A stretch of DNA of 64,000 nucleotides from Faecalicatena faecalis (GTDB lineage: Bacteria > Bacillota > Clostridia > Lachnospirales > Lachnospiraceae), in NCBI RefSeq assembly GCF_012524165.2, contig NZ_JABACJ020000007.1, positions 62,001 to 126,000 of the forward strand, given 5' to 3'. A program made the position numbers and the translations under genes. Below the pieces are notes generated by a model that was given only the letters and a program-made list of their open reading frames with translations, searched no databases and was not told the origin of the DNA. Every line of letters begins with the position of its first letter. Position 1 is the stretch's first letter. Below are positions 9,283-18,309 of the stretch, piece after piece.

Positions 9283-10048
9283 TTTCTCTTCCTCCTTCGG
9301 ATGCCTGCCTGAATTCTGTCGTAAAGGATGGATTGTAAAGCTTGGACCGGTCATATTCTCCGTCCAATGCCCTGCCGACTACAATCAAGGCAGTCTTTGT
9401 AATGTTCTCTCTCTTTGCCGTTTCAGCAAGACTCTCCACCATGCAGCGGCACACCTTTTCATCTGGCCAGGTGGCCTTGTAGACGATTGCCGCCGGAGTG
9501 TCTTTTGGATATCCCCCCGCAATCAGTTCCTCCTGAAGTCTTGGGAGCATTCCGGTACTTAAAAAAATGACCATAGTCGCCTGATGTGCTGCAAAGCTTC
9601 TGATGGATTCCCTTTCCGGCACCGGAGTCCTGCCTGCCATCCTGGTAATCACCACAGACTGGGAAATTCCCGGCAGAGTGTACTCCGCATCCAATGCAGC
9701 CGCTGCCCCGCAAAAAGAGCTGACTCCAGGACAATACTCATAAGCAATGCCCTGTGCGTCAAGCGCATCCATCTGTTCCCGGATAGCCCCGTACAGACAA
9801 GGATCACCCGTATGCAGACGCACTACTTTTTTACCTTCCTTTTCTGCCCTGACCATCACATCCAATACTTCCTCCAGTGTCATAAGCGCGCTGTTATAGA
9901 CTTCACACGTCTCCTTTTTTACATCCAAAAGTGCAGGATTTACTAGACTTCCTGCATATACGATCAGGTCCGCCTCCTCCAAATATCTCTGCCCTCTGAC
10001 TGTGATCAGATCTGCCGCTCCTGAACCGGCTCCTACAAATGCGATCAT
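9275..10048 (-). CDS. cbiF: Cobalt-precorrin-4 C11-methyltransferase CbiF
   Basis: SAM-dependent methylation of C11. 257 residues in the uroporphyrinogen-methyltransferase fold: start MIAFVGAGSGAADLITVRG, VYAGSLVNPALL near residue 33, RLHTGDPCLYGAIREQ near residue 80, VSSFCGAAAALDAEYTLPG near residue 110 and VVITRMAGRTPVP, all characteristic of CbiF/CobM. The start is preceded by CAGGAGGAAAAAAG. It lies 17 bases downstream of cbiL and overlaps cbiH by 8 bases. Confidence 0.95.
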   Translation of the reverse strand: MIAFVGAGSGAADLITVRGQRYLEEADLIVYAGSLVNPALLDVKKETCEVYNSALMTLEEVLDVMVRAEKEGKKVVRLHTGDPCLYGAIREQMDALDAQGIAYEYCPGVSSFCGAAAALDAEYTLPGISQSVVITRMAGRTPVPERESIRSFAAHQATMVIFLSTGMLPRLQEELIAGGYPKDTPAAIVYKATWPDEKVCRCMVESLAETAKRENITKTALIVVGRALDGEYDRSKLYNPSFTTEFRQASEGGRENG

Positions 10049-10065
10049 ATCTTTTTTCCTCCTGC

Positions 10066-10824
10066 TTATATCGATGTACTCTTCTTATCCTTGATGATCA
10101 TCAGAGAATAGTAGCCTGCATCATCCGGGATTTCCTCCACTGTAGTGTAGATCTGCTCCCCACTCATCCCACAGTTTTCCACCATCCTGACATCCAGACC
10201 CTTCTCCTTCACCGTCTGTTTCACATAAGGCATCTTCTTCCCCGTTTTCATCAGCACCTTTGTCCCGGGCATGCCCATACTCTCCTCGATTTCATAGGAA
10301 GCGGGAATCACATGCAGCTCCTCCCGATTCTCTACCAGCCCCATGTCAAGTCTGGCCGCTGCCGCACAGAAGGAGGTGATTCCTGGAATCAGACTGGTCG
10401 TAAGCCCCCGCTTTTTCAGTCGTTTATGTACATACAGGCAGGTCGAATATACCGTTGGATCGCCCAGTGTGATAAATGCCACCTTCTTTCCCTGCTCTAT
10501 GAGCTGTGCTGTAAAATCGGCGCATTGGTCGTGAATCTGCTTTAACGTTTCCTTCTCCTTCATCATCGGCATGGGCAGAAAAAGCTTCGCCTTATCCGCT
10601 GCCTCCGGTACCGCAGGGAGCACGATCTGATAAGCCGTACATTTCTCCAAAAGTCCGGCATAAGCACTCACCGTTTTCGCCTCCTCGTAAACTGGTTCCT
10701 TAAAATCAGGAGCCGACACAGCGACCGCAAGGACCTCGCACTCCTGAATCACCCTGACTGCCTTTAATGTAAGGAGTTCCGGGTCTCCCGGCCCGACTCC
10801 GATTCCATAAAACATCCCTTTCAT
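10066..10824 (-). CDS. cbiL: Cobalt-precorrin-2 C20-methyltransferase CbiL
   Basis: SAM-dependent methylation of C20. The chain starts MKGMFYGIGVGPGDPELLTLKA, followed by VAFITLGDPTVYSTCLYV near residue 94 and LIPGITSFCAAAARLDMGLVE near residue 120; this order, with long spacing before GDPTVYS, is that of CbiL/CobI. 252 residues, slightly longer than typical for CbiL but within range. GGAGAGGAGCG precedes the ATG, and the start overlaps the cbiD stop by 4 bases. It should act directly on the product of CbiK plus sirohydrochlorin, encoded two genes upstream. Confidence 0.93.
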   Translation of the reverse strand: MKGMFYGIGVGPGDPELLTLKAVRVIQECEVLAVAVSAPDFKEPVYEEAKTVSAYAGLLEKCTAYQIVLPAVPEAADKAKLFLPMPMMKEKETLKQIHDQCADFTAQLIEQGKKVAFITLGDPTVYSTCLYVHKRLKKRGLTTSLIPGITSFCAAAARLDMGLVENREELHVIPASYEIEESMGMPGTKVLMKTGKKMPYVKQTVKEKGLDVRMVENCGMSGEQIYTTVEEIPDDAGYYSLMIIKDKKSTSI

Positions 10825-12005
10825 GATTCGCTCCTCTCCTTCTGTATGTGTTCCAATAGTTCCTGTGTATCCGATGTACTTCCCAAAATCCCTTCCTCCA
10901 CGGAAAATACAATGGCCCCGATTTTTAAATGTTCCCCGGCCCGATATTTGAGATAGAACTCCAGCTTTTCCATGATGCTCTCCATCACATCCAAGAGAAG
11001 TCCTTCTGCCTTTAAGATTTCTACCGCCTCCGTGGTCGTAAAACAGTCCATCAGCTTTTTCACAAGCTGCATGGATGCCCCATTTAAGGCTGCATGGGAA
11101 GCAAAGACCTCCATCCGGCAGTCCGCCTGCCGGGAGTGCGTGTTCATCACACCTGCCGCCAGCTTCACCAACTTCCCAATATGCCCGATAAAAAGGATTC
11201 CTTTCATCCCCAAATTGACCGCATCATCTATCGTCTCCCCAATATAATTACTACATTTGACAGCCATCTCCCCGTCATACCCGAGTTTTTGTGTCAAAAA
11301 ATCACTTCCATAATTGCCGGGAACGACATAACACCAGTCATGTCCGTTTTCCTTGAGCATCTTCATCTCCAGGAAAATCGTATCGGTCAGCGCTTTCTCG
11401 CTCATCGGCTCTACGATTCCGCTGGTACCAAGGACCGAGATTCCTCCCTCGATTCCCAATCGTGGATTAAAGGTCTTTTCTGCAAGCTTTCTGCCTCTGG
11501 GAATGGTAATCAAAATATCCAGTCCGCCTGCATATCCCCACTTTTTCCTCTGAGAATCCACGGCCTCTAAGATCATTTGGCGGGGCACCCGATTGATGGC
11601 CGCCTCCCCGATCTTTTGTTCCAGACCTTTTTTTGTAATCCTGCCGACGCCCTCGCCGCCATCCAGAAAAAGTCTGCTGCCTTCACATCTTTTGACACTG
11701 GCATAGATGAGAATACCGTCTGTGACATCGGGATCATCCCCGCTGTCCTTGCGGATGGCACAGGTGACAGCCTCCGGAGAGATCCGAATATCCTCGATTT
11801 CCAGGTAAAGCCTGATTCCCTTCGGAGTCATCAACGATACCTGCTGTATCACTTCCCCGCCAAGAAGCATACTGGATGCCGCCTTTGCCGCAGCAGCGGC
11901 ACAGCTTCCTGTCGTGTAACCTGTCCTAAGCTGTTTTTGGTCCTTCCAGACAAGCTGCCCTTGTGTCCTCTGTGGGCCTTTTTTGGCCGTCTGCTGATTC
12001 TCCAT
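10821..12005 (-). CDS. cbiD: Cobalt-precorrin-5B C1-methyltransferase CbiD
   Basis: Catalyses the C1 methylation specific to the anaerobic route. 394 residues. Family marks: RTGYTTGSCAAAAAKAA at residues 28-44, VTCAIRKDSGDDPDVTDG near residue 80, GGEGVGRITKKGL near residue 115, TIPRGRKLAEKTFNPRLGIEGGISVLGTSG (in parts) around residue 170-200, where the LGTSGIVEPMSE stretch is diagnostic, and GHIGKLVKLAAG. The N-terminal 20 residues are a polar extension. The presence of cbiD, cbiG and cbiK and absence of cobG/cobN place the organism on the early-cobalt, oxygen-independent route. Confidence 0.95.
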   Translation of the reverse strand: MENQQTAKKGPQRTQGQLVWKDQKQLRTGYTTGSCAAAAAKAASSMLLGGEVIQQVSLMTPKGIRLYLEIEDIRISPEAVTCAIRKDSGDDPDVTDGILIYASVKRCEGSRLFLDGGEGVGRITKKGLEQKIGEAAINRVPRQMILEAVDSQRKKWGYAGGLDILITIPRGRKLAEKTFNPRLGIEGGISVLGTSGIVEPMSEKALTDTIFLEMKMLKENGHDWCYVVPGNYGSDFLTQKLGYDGEMAVKCSNYIGETIDDAVNLGMKGILFIGHIGKLVKLAAGVMNTHSRQADCRMEVFASHAALNGASMQLVKKLMDCFTTTEAVEILKAEGLLLDVMESIMEKLEFYLKYRAGEHLKIGAIVFSVEEGILGSTSDTQELLEHIQKERSES

Positions 12006-12035
12006 GCCAGTGCTCCTTTCTCTTGATACTTCTTC

Positions 12036-12821
12036 CTACATGACTGCCTCAATATGCTCAATGTAAATATTGCGGATTCCGCGCATTTCTCCCAGTCCTT
12101 TGATGACTGCGTTTACCTGGTAACCAGCATCCTCCAGCTCTGTTTTCCAGGAATCTTCTTCCCCTGCCATATCGTTTTTTGCATGATCCCCTGCTACCAG
12201 CATGAAGGGCATCAAAGTCACCTTCTCTGCACCGGAGATTTCCAGCTTCGTCATCACATTCCGAAAATCTGGGAAGCCCTCCACGGTTCCAACTAATACC
12301 TGATGATACCCCAAGGAGTGAAAGGTATATTCCAGGGTCGGATATGCGGAATTTGCATGATGATCCGTACCGTGCCCCATGAGGATAAGCATCTCCCCTT
12401 CCTCTAAATCAACTTCTGCCATCATGGCATGAATGGCTTTCTTGTAATCATCCACACTTGTTAAAAGCGGCCGTCCTACACGGACCTTCTTAAAACGGTC
12501 GGTGTATTCCATCACGTCACACATCATTCTGTCATTCTCGATTCCATTGATGATGTGGGTCGGCTGCACAATTACCTGCTCGATTCCGTCCTCTGCCATC
12601 TGCTCCATGGCTTCCTTGATTGTAAAGAAATGCAAATTCTGCGTCTTTTTCAACTTTCTAAGAATCATCTGGCTCGTGAAGGCCCGATAGACCCGGTAGT
12701 CCGTAAAGGTATCCTGAATCTGCTGTTCGATCTTATCAATATTTTTCTCTAATGTATCCAGATGGCTGCTTCCAAAGCTCACCACCAGAATTGCTTTCTT
12801 AGTCTCTGTTCTCTTCTCCAT
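12036..12821 (-). CDS. cbiK: Anaerobic cobaltochelatase CbiK (sirohydrochlorin)
   Basis: Inserts Co2+ into sirohydrochlorin. 261 residues, normal for the class II chelatase CbiK. Visible: AILVVSFGSSHLDTLEKNI at the N-terminus, VYRAFTSQMIL, VQPTHIINGIE near residue 100, LMGHGTDHHANSAYPTLE with the first metal/catalytic His near residue 145-150, and MPFMLVAGDHAKNDMAGEE with the second catalytic His. No signal peptide, so the cytoplasmic form rather than the periplasmic CbiKp. Start supported by the AGGAGGAAG upstream. It lies 30 bases ahead of cbiD and 42 bases after the cobalt-uptake ATPase, linking metal import to chelation. Confidence 0.93.
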   Translation of the reverse strand: MEKRTETKKAILVVSFGSSHLDTLEKNIDKIEQQIQDTFTDYRVYRAFTSQMILRKLKKTQNLHFFTIKEAMEQMAEDGIEQVIVQPTHIINGIENDRMMCDVMEYTDRFKKVRVGRPLLTSVDDYKKAIHAMMAEVDLEEGEMLILMGHGTDHHANSAYPTLEYTFHSLGYHQVLVGTVEGFPDFRNVMTKLEISGAEKVTLMPFMLVAGDHAKNDMAGEEDSWKTELEDAGYQVNAVIKGLGEMRGIRNIYIEHIEAVM

Positions 12822-12863
12822 TCTCTTCCTCCTGCATATACATCAAAGTCTGTCCCTGCTTGG

Positions 12864-13733
12864 TTATAGGCTTTTAGATGCCCCGCTGTCCTCAATATAA
12901 CGTTCCAGTTCTGCCATACTGACAGGCGGTCTTTTTCTCTGATTAAGGATTCCTTTTTTCACCAGTTGTTCATATAATCTAAGAACTGCAGGCTCCTCCT
13001 GATTCGTCATCTTTAGTGCCTCCTGATTGGTGCATACCGTGACCGGGTCCGCCTGCATCAAGACTTTTCCTTCATGCATAAGGACGATTTCATCTGCCCA
13101 GGCCAGGGCATAATCCATATCATGCGTTGCCATCAGGATCGTGATTCCCTCTCTTGCCAGACTCTCTACAATCTGATTCACCATCTTCGTATGTTTTGCA
13201 TCCAATGCTGCTGCCGGCTCATCCAGAATGATCACCTCTGGATGCATGACCAGAATATCCGCTATGGACACTTGTTTTTTCTGCCCGCCGCTTAAAGCAT
13301 GGGCAGGACGGTCCCGGAAGGGGGTGATTTCTAAAAAGTCAATCACCTGCTCGATTTCTTTTCTGACCTCATCCTCTGGAAGACCTAAATTCATCGGGCC
13401 AAATGAGATTTCCTGATAGACACTGGCTGAAAAAAGCTGATTATCCGGGTCCTGGAACACGATTCCCACTTTTCCCCTTAGATCTAACAATCCCTTTTTC
13501 GAATAATCAATTGGTCTTCCATGAAAAAACAGGGTGCCGCTGTCCGGTCTGTAAATTCCATTACAGCAAAGGAAAAACGTCGATTTTCCACAGCCATTCG
13601 CTCCCATAAAAGCCACTTTTCTGCCTCTTCTTATTTTCAGACTAACGCCATTCAAGGAATGCGGACCGCCCTCTTCATACGTATAACAGACATCCTTAGC
13701 CTCGATTATAATATCATCTGCTTCCGCACCCAT
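12864..13733 (-). CDS. cbiO: Cobalt ECF transporter ATPase CbiO
   Basis: ATP-binding subunit of the CbiMNQO cobalt importer. Walker A MGANGCGKST near residue 35-44, Q-loop VFQDPDNQLF, signature ALSGGQKKQVSIA, Walker B EVIILDEPAAALD and switch His in MATHDMDY, all intact. About 289 residues. The reading frame opens earlier at 13754, but AGGAGG falls inside that extension and sits 8 bases ahead of the ATG at 13733, which forms a TGATG stop-start overlap with cbiQ; I therefore take 13733. The C-terminal ~50 residues after the ABC core are typical of ECF ATPases. Confidence 0.95.
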   Translation of the reverse strand: MGAEADDIIIEAKDVCYTYEEGGPHSLNGVSLKIRRGRKVAFMGANGCGKSTFFLCCNGIYRPDSGTLFFHGRPIDYSKKGLLDLRGKVGIVFQDPDNQLFSASVYQEISFGPMNLGLPEDEVRKEIEQVIDFLEITPFRDRPAHALSGGQKKQVSIADILVMHPEVIILDEPAAALDAKHTKMVNQIVESLAREGITILMATHDMDYALAWADEIVLMHEGKVLMQADPVTVCTNQEALKMTNQEEPAVLRLYEQLVKKGILNQRKRPPVSMAELERYIEDSGASKSL

Positions 13734-14503
13734 CACATCTTTCCTCCTATCCAAACGGCAAGCAATATGAACTCATAGAGTATGATCATTATTACTTCCT
13801 TTTTCTTTACAGGATGCTGCACACTCAATACCTTGATTTTCCCGTCATAGCATCTGGATTCCATCGCGTCATACAGCGCGTTGGACCGTCTCAATGCCCG
13901 GATGAAAAGCCCGGCCCCCATCTGTCCGAATGACTGAATTGATATTTTTAAGTTCCGGTTGCCGAGTCTGGACTTTTGAGAGACCATGATCGACGATGCC
14001 GTCTCCATCAGCACAAAGATAAAACGGTATATCAGCATCATTAATTCTATCATGATTTCTGGGCAGTGCAGTTGATCCAACACATCCAGTATATCCGTCA
14101 TTGTGGTGTTCAAGGATAAAAAATACAGACAAGATACACTTGCCATTGCTGTCCCGATCAATTGCATCCCGAACCATAACGATTCTCTGCTTCCTGTGAT
14201 AAAAAAGGTGCCCACTGGCACAGCATATGCGTCCAGTGGGACCCTCGAGATATTTACAATGACAGCAAGAGTGCTTAATATCAGAAATGTAAATGGAACA
14301 GCCAGCAGACGTATATACCGCCCAAATGAGATTCCACCCTTTTTTACCACCAAAAAGCCATTCACAAAAAAAGCGATTGCGGCAATCAAAAAAGAGCGGC
14401 TGATAATGCAAAACAAAAGTGTCACCATGGAAAACACGAACTTCTCTCCTGCATTCACATAACGAAGCTTTGAACGATAACAAAGCTTATCCACTACAAT
14501 CAT
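13733..14503 (-). CDS. cbiQ: Cobalt ECF transporter T component CbiQ
   Basis: Transmembrane coupling subunit. 256 residues with four to five hydrophobic segments (for example VFSMVTLLFCIISRSFLIAA and FTFLILSTLAVIV) and, near the C-terminus, the cytoplasmic coupling helices containing the two Ala-Arg-type motifs of T components, here ALRRSNALYDAMESRCYDG. The last residues VWIGGKM end in the TGATG overlap with cbiO. Sits between CbiN and CbiO, the canonical order CbiM-N-Q-O. Shine-Dalgarno GGAGAGGAGC precedes the start. Confidence 0.95.
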   Translation of the reverse strand: MIVVDKLCYRSKLRYVNAGEKFVFSMVTLLFCIISRSFLIAAIAFFVNGFLVVKKGGISFGRYIRLLAVPFTFLILSTLAVIVNISRVPLDAYAVPVGTFFITGSRESLWFGMQLIGTAMASVSCLYFLSLNTTMTDILDVLDQLHCPEIMIELMMLIYRFIFVLMETASSIMVSQKSRLGNRNLKISIQSFGQMGAGLFIRALRRSNALYDAMESRCYDGKIKVLSVQHPVKKKEVIMIILYEFILLAVWIGGKM

Positions 14504-14526
14504 ATCTTGCTCCTCTCCGGCGCCTT

Positions 14527-14871
14527 CTATTGTGTCTGGTTCTCTCTATTCTCCCAGTCTTCTGCTTTTTTCTGCCATTTCTTTCTCTCTACCAGGCGGC
14601 CCATCACAAAAGCGACGATTCCTACACCAATGCCTGTCTGGAGACAGAACAATAGGCTCTCTACCTCTCCTGGAAGTTCTCCGCCAAGGGCGGTTTCTAA
14701 GACCGGAGTAAACCATGGAGTATATTCTTTTCCCTGGATTTCTTCTACCATCACGCTTCCCGCATCATCAGAGCCGCCGAACTCGGCACCTTTTCGTACA
14801 AACAGTGGGACTACTGCAATCAATATGGCTATGCACAGCAAAAGAATTGTGGTCTTCATATTCTTACTCAT
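14527..14871 (-). CDS. cbiN: Cobalt transport protein CbiN
   Basis: Small two-helix membrane subunit that supports CbiM-dependent cobalt uptake. 114 residues: N-terminal helix TTILLLCIAILIAVVPLFV, a short external loop containing FGGSDDAGSVMVEE and YTPWFTPVLE (the GSDD and PW signature of CbiN), and a C-terminal helix ending in a basic tail. Its ATG is one base after the cbiM stop, with GAAGGAGG at the end of cbiM as ribosome-binding site. Confidence 0.93.
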   Translation of the reverse strand: MSKNMKTTILLLCIAILIAVVPLFVRKGAEFGGSDDAGSVMVEEIQGKEYTPWFTPVLETALGGELPGEVESLLFCLQTGIGVGIVAFVMGRLVERKKWQKKAEDWENRENQTQ

Positions 14872-14872
14872 C

Positions 14873-15622
14873 CTACTTAGCCTCCTTCATAAATCCGATT
14901 GCCTTTAGTTCTGGTTTTGCATAGGATTCCAGAGCCATCACCATGATGACCGTGAGAATCCCCTCGATTACAGCTAGTGGAAGCTGTGTGGGTGCGAACA
15001 CGCCTAAAAACTTCACGGCGGATGCAGCGACCCCGCCAGCTTCTGAAGGATACGCAAGTGCAAGCTGAATACTCGTCACACAATAGGTAAACAAATCTCC
15101 CAGGCAGGCTGCAAGAAATACGGATACCTTCCTGTTGACTTTCAGTTTTGTACAAAATTTATAGATTCCGAATGATAACAGAGGTCCCGCAATAGCCATG
15201 GAAAATGTATTTGCTCCCAGCGTAGTAAGTCCGCCATGTGCCAGCAGAATCGCCTGGAACAAAAGAACGATGATTCCCAGGATACTCACGGCTGCCGGCC
15301 CGAACAGGATTGCTCCCAGCCCGGTTCCTGTCATATGGGAACAGCTTCCTGTCACAGACGGAATCTTTAAGGAGGAAATCACAAAAATAAATGCTCCTGC
15401 CATCGCAATCAGTGTTATCGATCTGCGGTTCTCTTGAATTCTTTTTTTTAGGGAAATAAAACCGGTCACTAAGAAGGGGACACAAATAACGCCCCACGCA
15501 ATGCAAAAACCAGCCGGAAGGTATCCTTCCATAATGTGCATTGCATTGACGGCCGGTGTGACAGCAAACATCACAGCGAATGCGATGGATGCCTTAATTA
15601 AGACCTTTTCTTTTCTTGTCAT
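14873..15622 (-). CDS. cbiM: Cobalt ECF transporter substrate-binding component CbiM
   Basis: S component that binds Co2+. 249 residues. The first 27 residues form a signal peptide (hydrophobic stretch then VNA) whose removal would expose MHIMEGYLP; in characterised CbiM/NikM the new N-terminal Met-His pair directly ligates the metal, so cleavage is functionally required. Further family marks are GSCSHMTGTGLGAILFGP near residue 95, where a metal-binding His lies, and LLAHGGLTTLGANTFSMAI. Six or so hydrophobic helices follow. First gene of the operon, directly under the cobalamin riboswitch. Confidence 0.95.
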   Translation of the reverse strand: MTRKEKVLIKASIAFAVMFAVTPAVNAMHIMEGYLPAGFCIAWGVICVPFLVTGFISLKKRIQENRRSITLIAMAGAFIFVISSLKIPSVTGSCSHMTGTGLGAILFGPAAVSILGIIVLLFQAILLAHGGLTTLGANTFSMAIAGPLLSFGIYKFCTKLKVNRKVSVFLAACLGDLFTYCVTSIQLALAYPSEAGGVAASAVKFLGVFAPTQLPLAVIEGILTVIMVMALESYAKPELKAIGFMKEAK

Positions 15623-15731
15623 GCTTCTTTCTCCTTTTTGTGTTTTTCTGAAAATACTTCAGGTTCACCACAAAATCGAAAAAAGATCCGCGGCAAACAC
15701 CTGATCATATTCCCGTAATCGTCCAAATCCA

Positions 15732-15897
15732 TTTAAGAGTGGGTGTTCTGACTCAGGTATCTTCACGATATTCCGCCTTCCCATAGGAAAACCCTACAGT
15801 GACCTAATGGAATACCGCTCCTCCAATACAGCAACGGGTATTGTGCAGGATTCCCACCTGCTTCCCCTGCCATCCATCTGAATGGCTTTCTCTTAAA
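15732..15897 (-). promoter_or_regulatory. Cobalamin riboswitch upstream of cbiM
   Basis: On the minus strand the 8-bp closing stem TTTAAGAG/CTCTTAAA (15890-15897 with 15732-15739) bounds the element. Inside, in order: the hairpin GCCATTCAGATGGATGGC, the core GGGGAAGCAGGTGGGAATCC with CCTGCAC (P3/J regions), the GTCACTGT segment, GGGAAGGCG, and the B12-box-like GAGTCAGAACACCCAC near the 3' end. These match the cobalamin class. No strong intrinsic terminator is evident between it and cbiM (15623-15731), so control is probably on translation or an unrecognised terminator. Confidence 0.93.
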
Positions 15898-15943
15898 CTG
15901 TCTGCCGGATTTGAATTTTCAGCTTCATTTATCAGCTTGATAA

Positions 15944-15972
15944 ATTTTACCACATTCCAGAGGATTATGCAA
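15944..15972 (-). promoter_or_regulatory. Promoter of the cobalamin operon
   Basis: TTGCAT (15967-15972) and TAAAAT (15944-15949) are separated by exactly 17 bases on the minus strand. Predicted transcription start is about 15937, some 40 bases before the riboswitch closing stem, as expected. Seen directly; activity is inferred. Confidence 0.7.
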
Positions 15973-15996
15973 TCCAGACCGAATGTAACTATAGCG

Positions 15997-18303
15997 CTAC
16001 ACTTCCTCAAAAAACATATAATCCATATAAAATTCGTTGAAATCTTTATCGTTGGACAGCCTGATTTCCTGTGAAACACTTCGAATCGACTCGATTGCTT
16101 CCTCTGCATCTTCATTCATCAGTCCTGCAACTGCCCCTTTGAGACAACTGTTCCCCACTGCCTGAATCTTACCTTCACATTCCTTGGGAAGCAGGCCGAT
16201 TCCGACTGCCTTTCTGATATCCAGTTGATGACCAAAGCCTCCTGCAATATAGACTGCCCCTATATCCTCATAGGTAATGCCATATCTTAAAATCAAGGTC
16301 TCCAGGCCTGAGCGCACTGCCGACTTCGCCAATTGGAGCTCTCTGATATCCTTCTGGTAAAATCCGATTTCCCGGCCGGATGCATCCATTGCGAGACGGT
16401 AACCATCTTCAAAATAGTCCTCCTCTAAGAGTCCGGTCTCATCCATCAGCTCCTCTTTCAGCAGCTCATATGCAATCTCCACGACACCTGTCCCACAGAT
16501 TCCAGAAACAGGCTGATCCAGGATCGTCTTTAATTCTGCCTTTCCTTCTTCTATGACAGCTTTGCAGACTGCCCCTGGTATACTCCCCGTTCCGCACGTG
16601 ATATTGCCGCCCTCAAAAGCCGGACCTGCCGCTGTAGAGGTTACATAGATTCGGTCCTGATTGCCCACTGCCATCTCCCCATTGGTTCCCAGATCGATCA
16701 GAACAGATGGCTTCTCTCGCTTCTCAAAATCCAGCGCATACAGTCCTGCTGTAATATCTCCGCCTACATAAGTCGAGATTCCAGGATAAATACAGACCTC
16801 AAAGTCCTCCTCTAAGTCCTGTGCATATGTTCCCAGCAGTTCCTTCACCGTAGTCTTTATGATCTCCAGGTTCACCGGGGTAAATGGAAATACCCCCAGT
16901 GTCTCACAGGAATATCCCATCAGCAGGTGAACCATCGTGGTGTTCGCCCCGATGATCATCCTTTCGATTCCAAGCTTTCCGTGAGCAGTGAGCTTGGAAA
17001 TGCCAGTCATCAAATCCTTTTGGATGCTCTCTTTGAGTGCTTCTCTTTTTCCATTGTTGGAGGCATCGATTCTGCTGATCACATCCGCTCCATAGGCTCT
17101 CTGCCTGTTCATTGCAGTAAAAGTCTCAACAACCTGTGCATCTGCCAAATAAATCAACTGCATGGCAATGGTGGTCGTCCCAATATCCACTGCGATTCCG
17201 TATGTATGATTGCCCTTTTCGATGCTTTTCGTATCTGGCACCGCACTGTCTTTGCTTCTGCCGCCAAAATCTGTCAGAACTGCAAACTCTTTTTCCTGAG
17301 CGCAGTCCAGAGTAATCACAACATCTCCCTTCGCATATGCACGACAGGCCAGGCGAAAGCCCTGGCTGATTTCACTGGTGGAAAAGAACCTCTTGTCCTC
17401 CTTAGACGGCTCTATCTCACCCTCCAGTACTTGAATCCTGCATTTTCCACAGGTTCCCCGTCCGGCACAGACTGCACTTAAAAAGATACCATGCTCCGTA
17501 AGCATCTCCATCAGCGTCTGGTCTTTCCTTCCTGTGATTTCAATAATACCGCCCTGTACACCTGCTGCCTTTACAGTCACTTCTGGAATGTCTCGAAGCT
17601 TACAGGACAGGTTCGGACATTGGCTGCAGTCATGTTTAATATGGAACCGCTCTATTTGATCATCCAAAAGATAGACCTGGCAGGTCGTCTTCACCGGGTC
17701 ATACATATAACTCTCTTTGATTCGAATCCCCGCCAGATTTTCCCCGTCCGTGACTTCCAGAGCCTTTTTCTGTACTTCCATGGAAATATCCTGAGGCGCT
17801 TCCAATCTGCGCATGACACCGCGTTTTTTCTCCCTGCACAGTCGAATGACCACCTCCGAAAGGAGATGGTCCACCTGGAACAGATAGTCATCTGCCATAG
17901 CATCCGCCAGCATTCCGCCGAGATAATCCCCCGCGGTAAATAACTCCGTTATCCACTGACTGATTCTACCGCCTATGGAGGTAATACAAAAAAGTGCTTC
18001 CTTTGATTCATTCCCCGCTCCCTCGATCTGGAATTCTTCCACACTTTCGAACGCCAGAAGAGCCACCGGCTCCATCTTTTCATATACCGCCGGCAGCATC
18101 TCTTCGTATTCTTCGGTCACTTCCTCATAAATCGGGCTGTCTTTATGACAATCTATCAATTTCAATACATTTTCTTTACATATTTTGATGTCAAATTCTT
18201 TTATAATCATCTCGATGTCCTTGCTTCGATCCATATCCGGTAATTGCAACAAAAATGCAGCCTCATCTGGTATAGGTGCATTTCCTTTGCCCCATGTGAC
18301 CAT
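15997..18303 (-). CDS. Corrinoid-protein activator: MetH-activation-like domain fused to 2Fe-2S ferredoxin and ASKHA (RACE) domains
   Basis: Reductive activator of corrinoid proteins, reducing Co(II) to Co(I) at ATP expense. Domains with the 768-residue numbering: residues ~30-235 resemble the vitamin-B12-dependent methionine synthase activation fold (AGDYLGGMLADAMADDYLF near 123, and C-x2-C-x4-C in DCSQCPNLSCKLRD near 228); residues ~255-340 are a 2Fe-2S ferredoxin with CAGRGTCGKC near 278; from ~370 the DUF4445/ASKHA ATPase has AVDIGTTTIAMQL, LIDLGTNGEMAVG and GICGTGVVEIA. Typical RACE proteins lack the first domain and are ~600-650 long, so this is a fusion. The start is uncertain: position 18210 (MIIKEF) has AAGGA 7 bases upstream, whereas 18303 has no clear site. 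Follows the corrinoid gene by 6 bases (longest start), so they form one operon. Confidence 0.88.
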   Translation of the reverse strand: MVTWGKGNAPIPDEAAFLLQLPDMDRSKDIEMIIKEFDIKICKENVLKLIDCHKDSPIYEEVTEEYEEMLPAVYEKMEPVALLAFESVEEFQIEGAGNESKEALFCITSIGGRISQWITELFTAGDYLGGMLADAMADDYLFQVDHLLSEVVIRLCREKKRGVMRRLEAPQDISMEVQKKALEVTDGENLAGIRIKESYMYDPVKTTCQVYLLDDQIERFHIKHDCSQCPNLSCKLRDIPEVTVKAAGVQGGIIEITGRKDQTLMEMLTEHGIFLSAVCAGRGTCGKCRIQVLEGEIEPSKEDKRFFSTSEISQGFRLACRAYAKGDVVITLDCAQEKEFAVLTDFGGRSKDSAVPDTKSIEKGNHTYGIAVDIGTTTIAMQLIYLADAQVVETFTAMNRQRAYGADVISRIDASNNGKREALKESIQKDLMTGISKLTAHGKLGIERMIIGANTTMVHLLMGYSCETLGVFPFTPVNLEIIKTTVKELLGTYAQDLEEDFEVCIYPGISTYVGGDITAGLYALDFEKREKPSVLIDLGTNGEMAVGNQDRIYVTSTAAGPAFEGGNITCGTGSIPGAVCKAVIEEGKAELKTILDQPVSGICGTGVVEIAYELLKEELMDETGLLEEDYFEDGYRLAMDASGREIGFYQKDIRELQLAKSAVRSGLETLILRYGITYEDIGAVYIAGGFGHQLDIRKAVGIGLLPKECEGKIQAVGNSCLKGAVAGLMNEDAEEAIESIRSVSQEIRLSNDKDFNEFYMDYMFFEEV

Positions 18304-18309
18304 GAATCG

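Noticed and set aside
8905..9312. Plus-strand frames across the cbiH/cbiF junction
   Set aside because: Antisense to two clearly identified methyltransferase genes.
9283..9354. Extended N-terminus of CbiH
   Set aside because: Overlaps cbiF coding; a strong ribosome site selects the start at 9282.
15804..16115. 103-codon minus-strand frame over the riboswitch
   Set aside because: Overlaps the cobalamin riboswitch and its promoter and the end of the activator gene; not coding.
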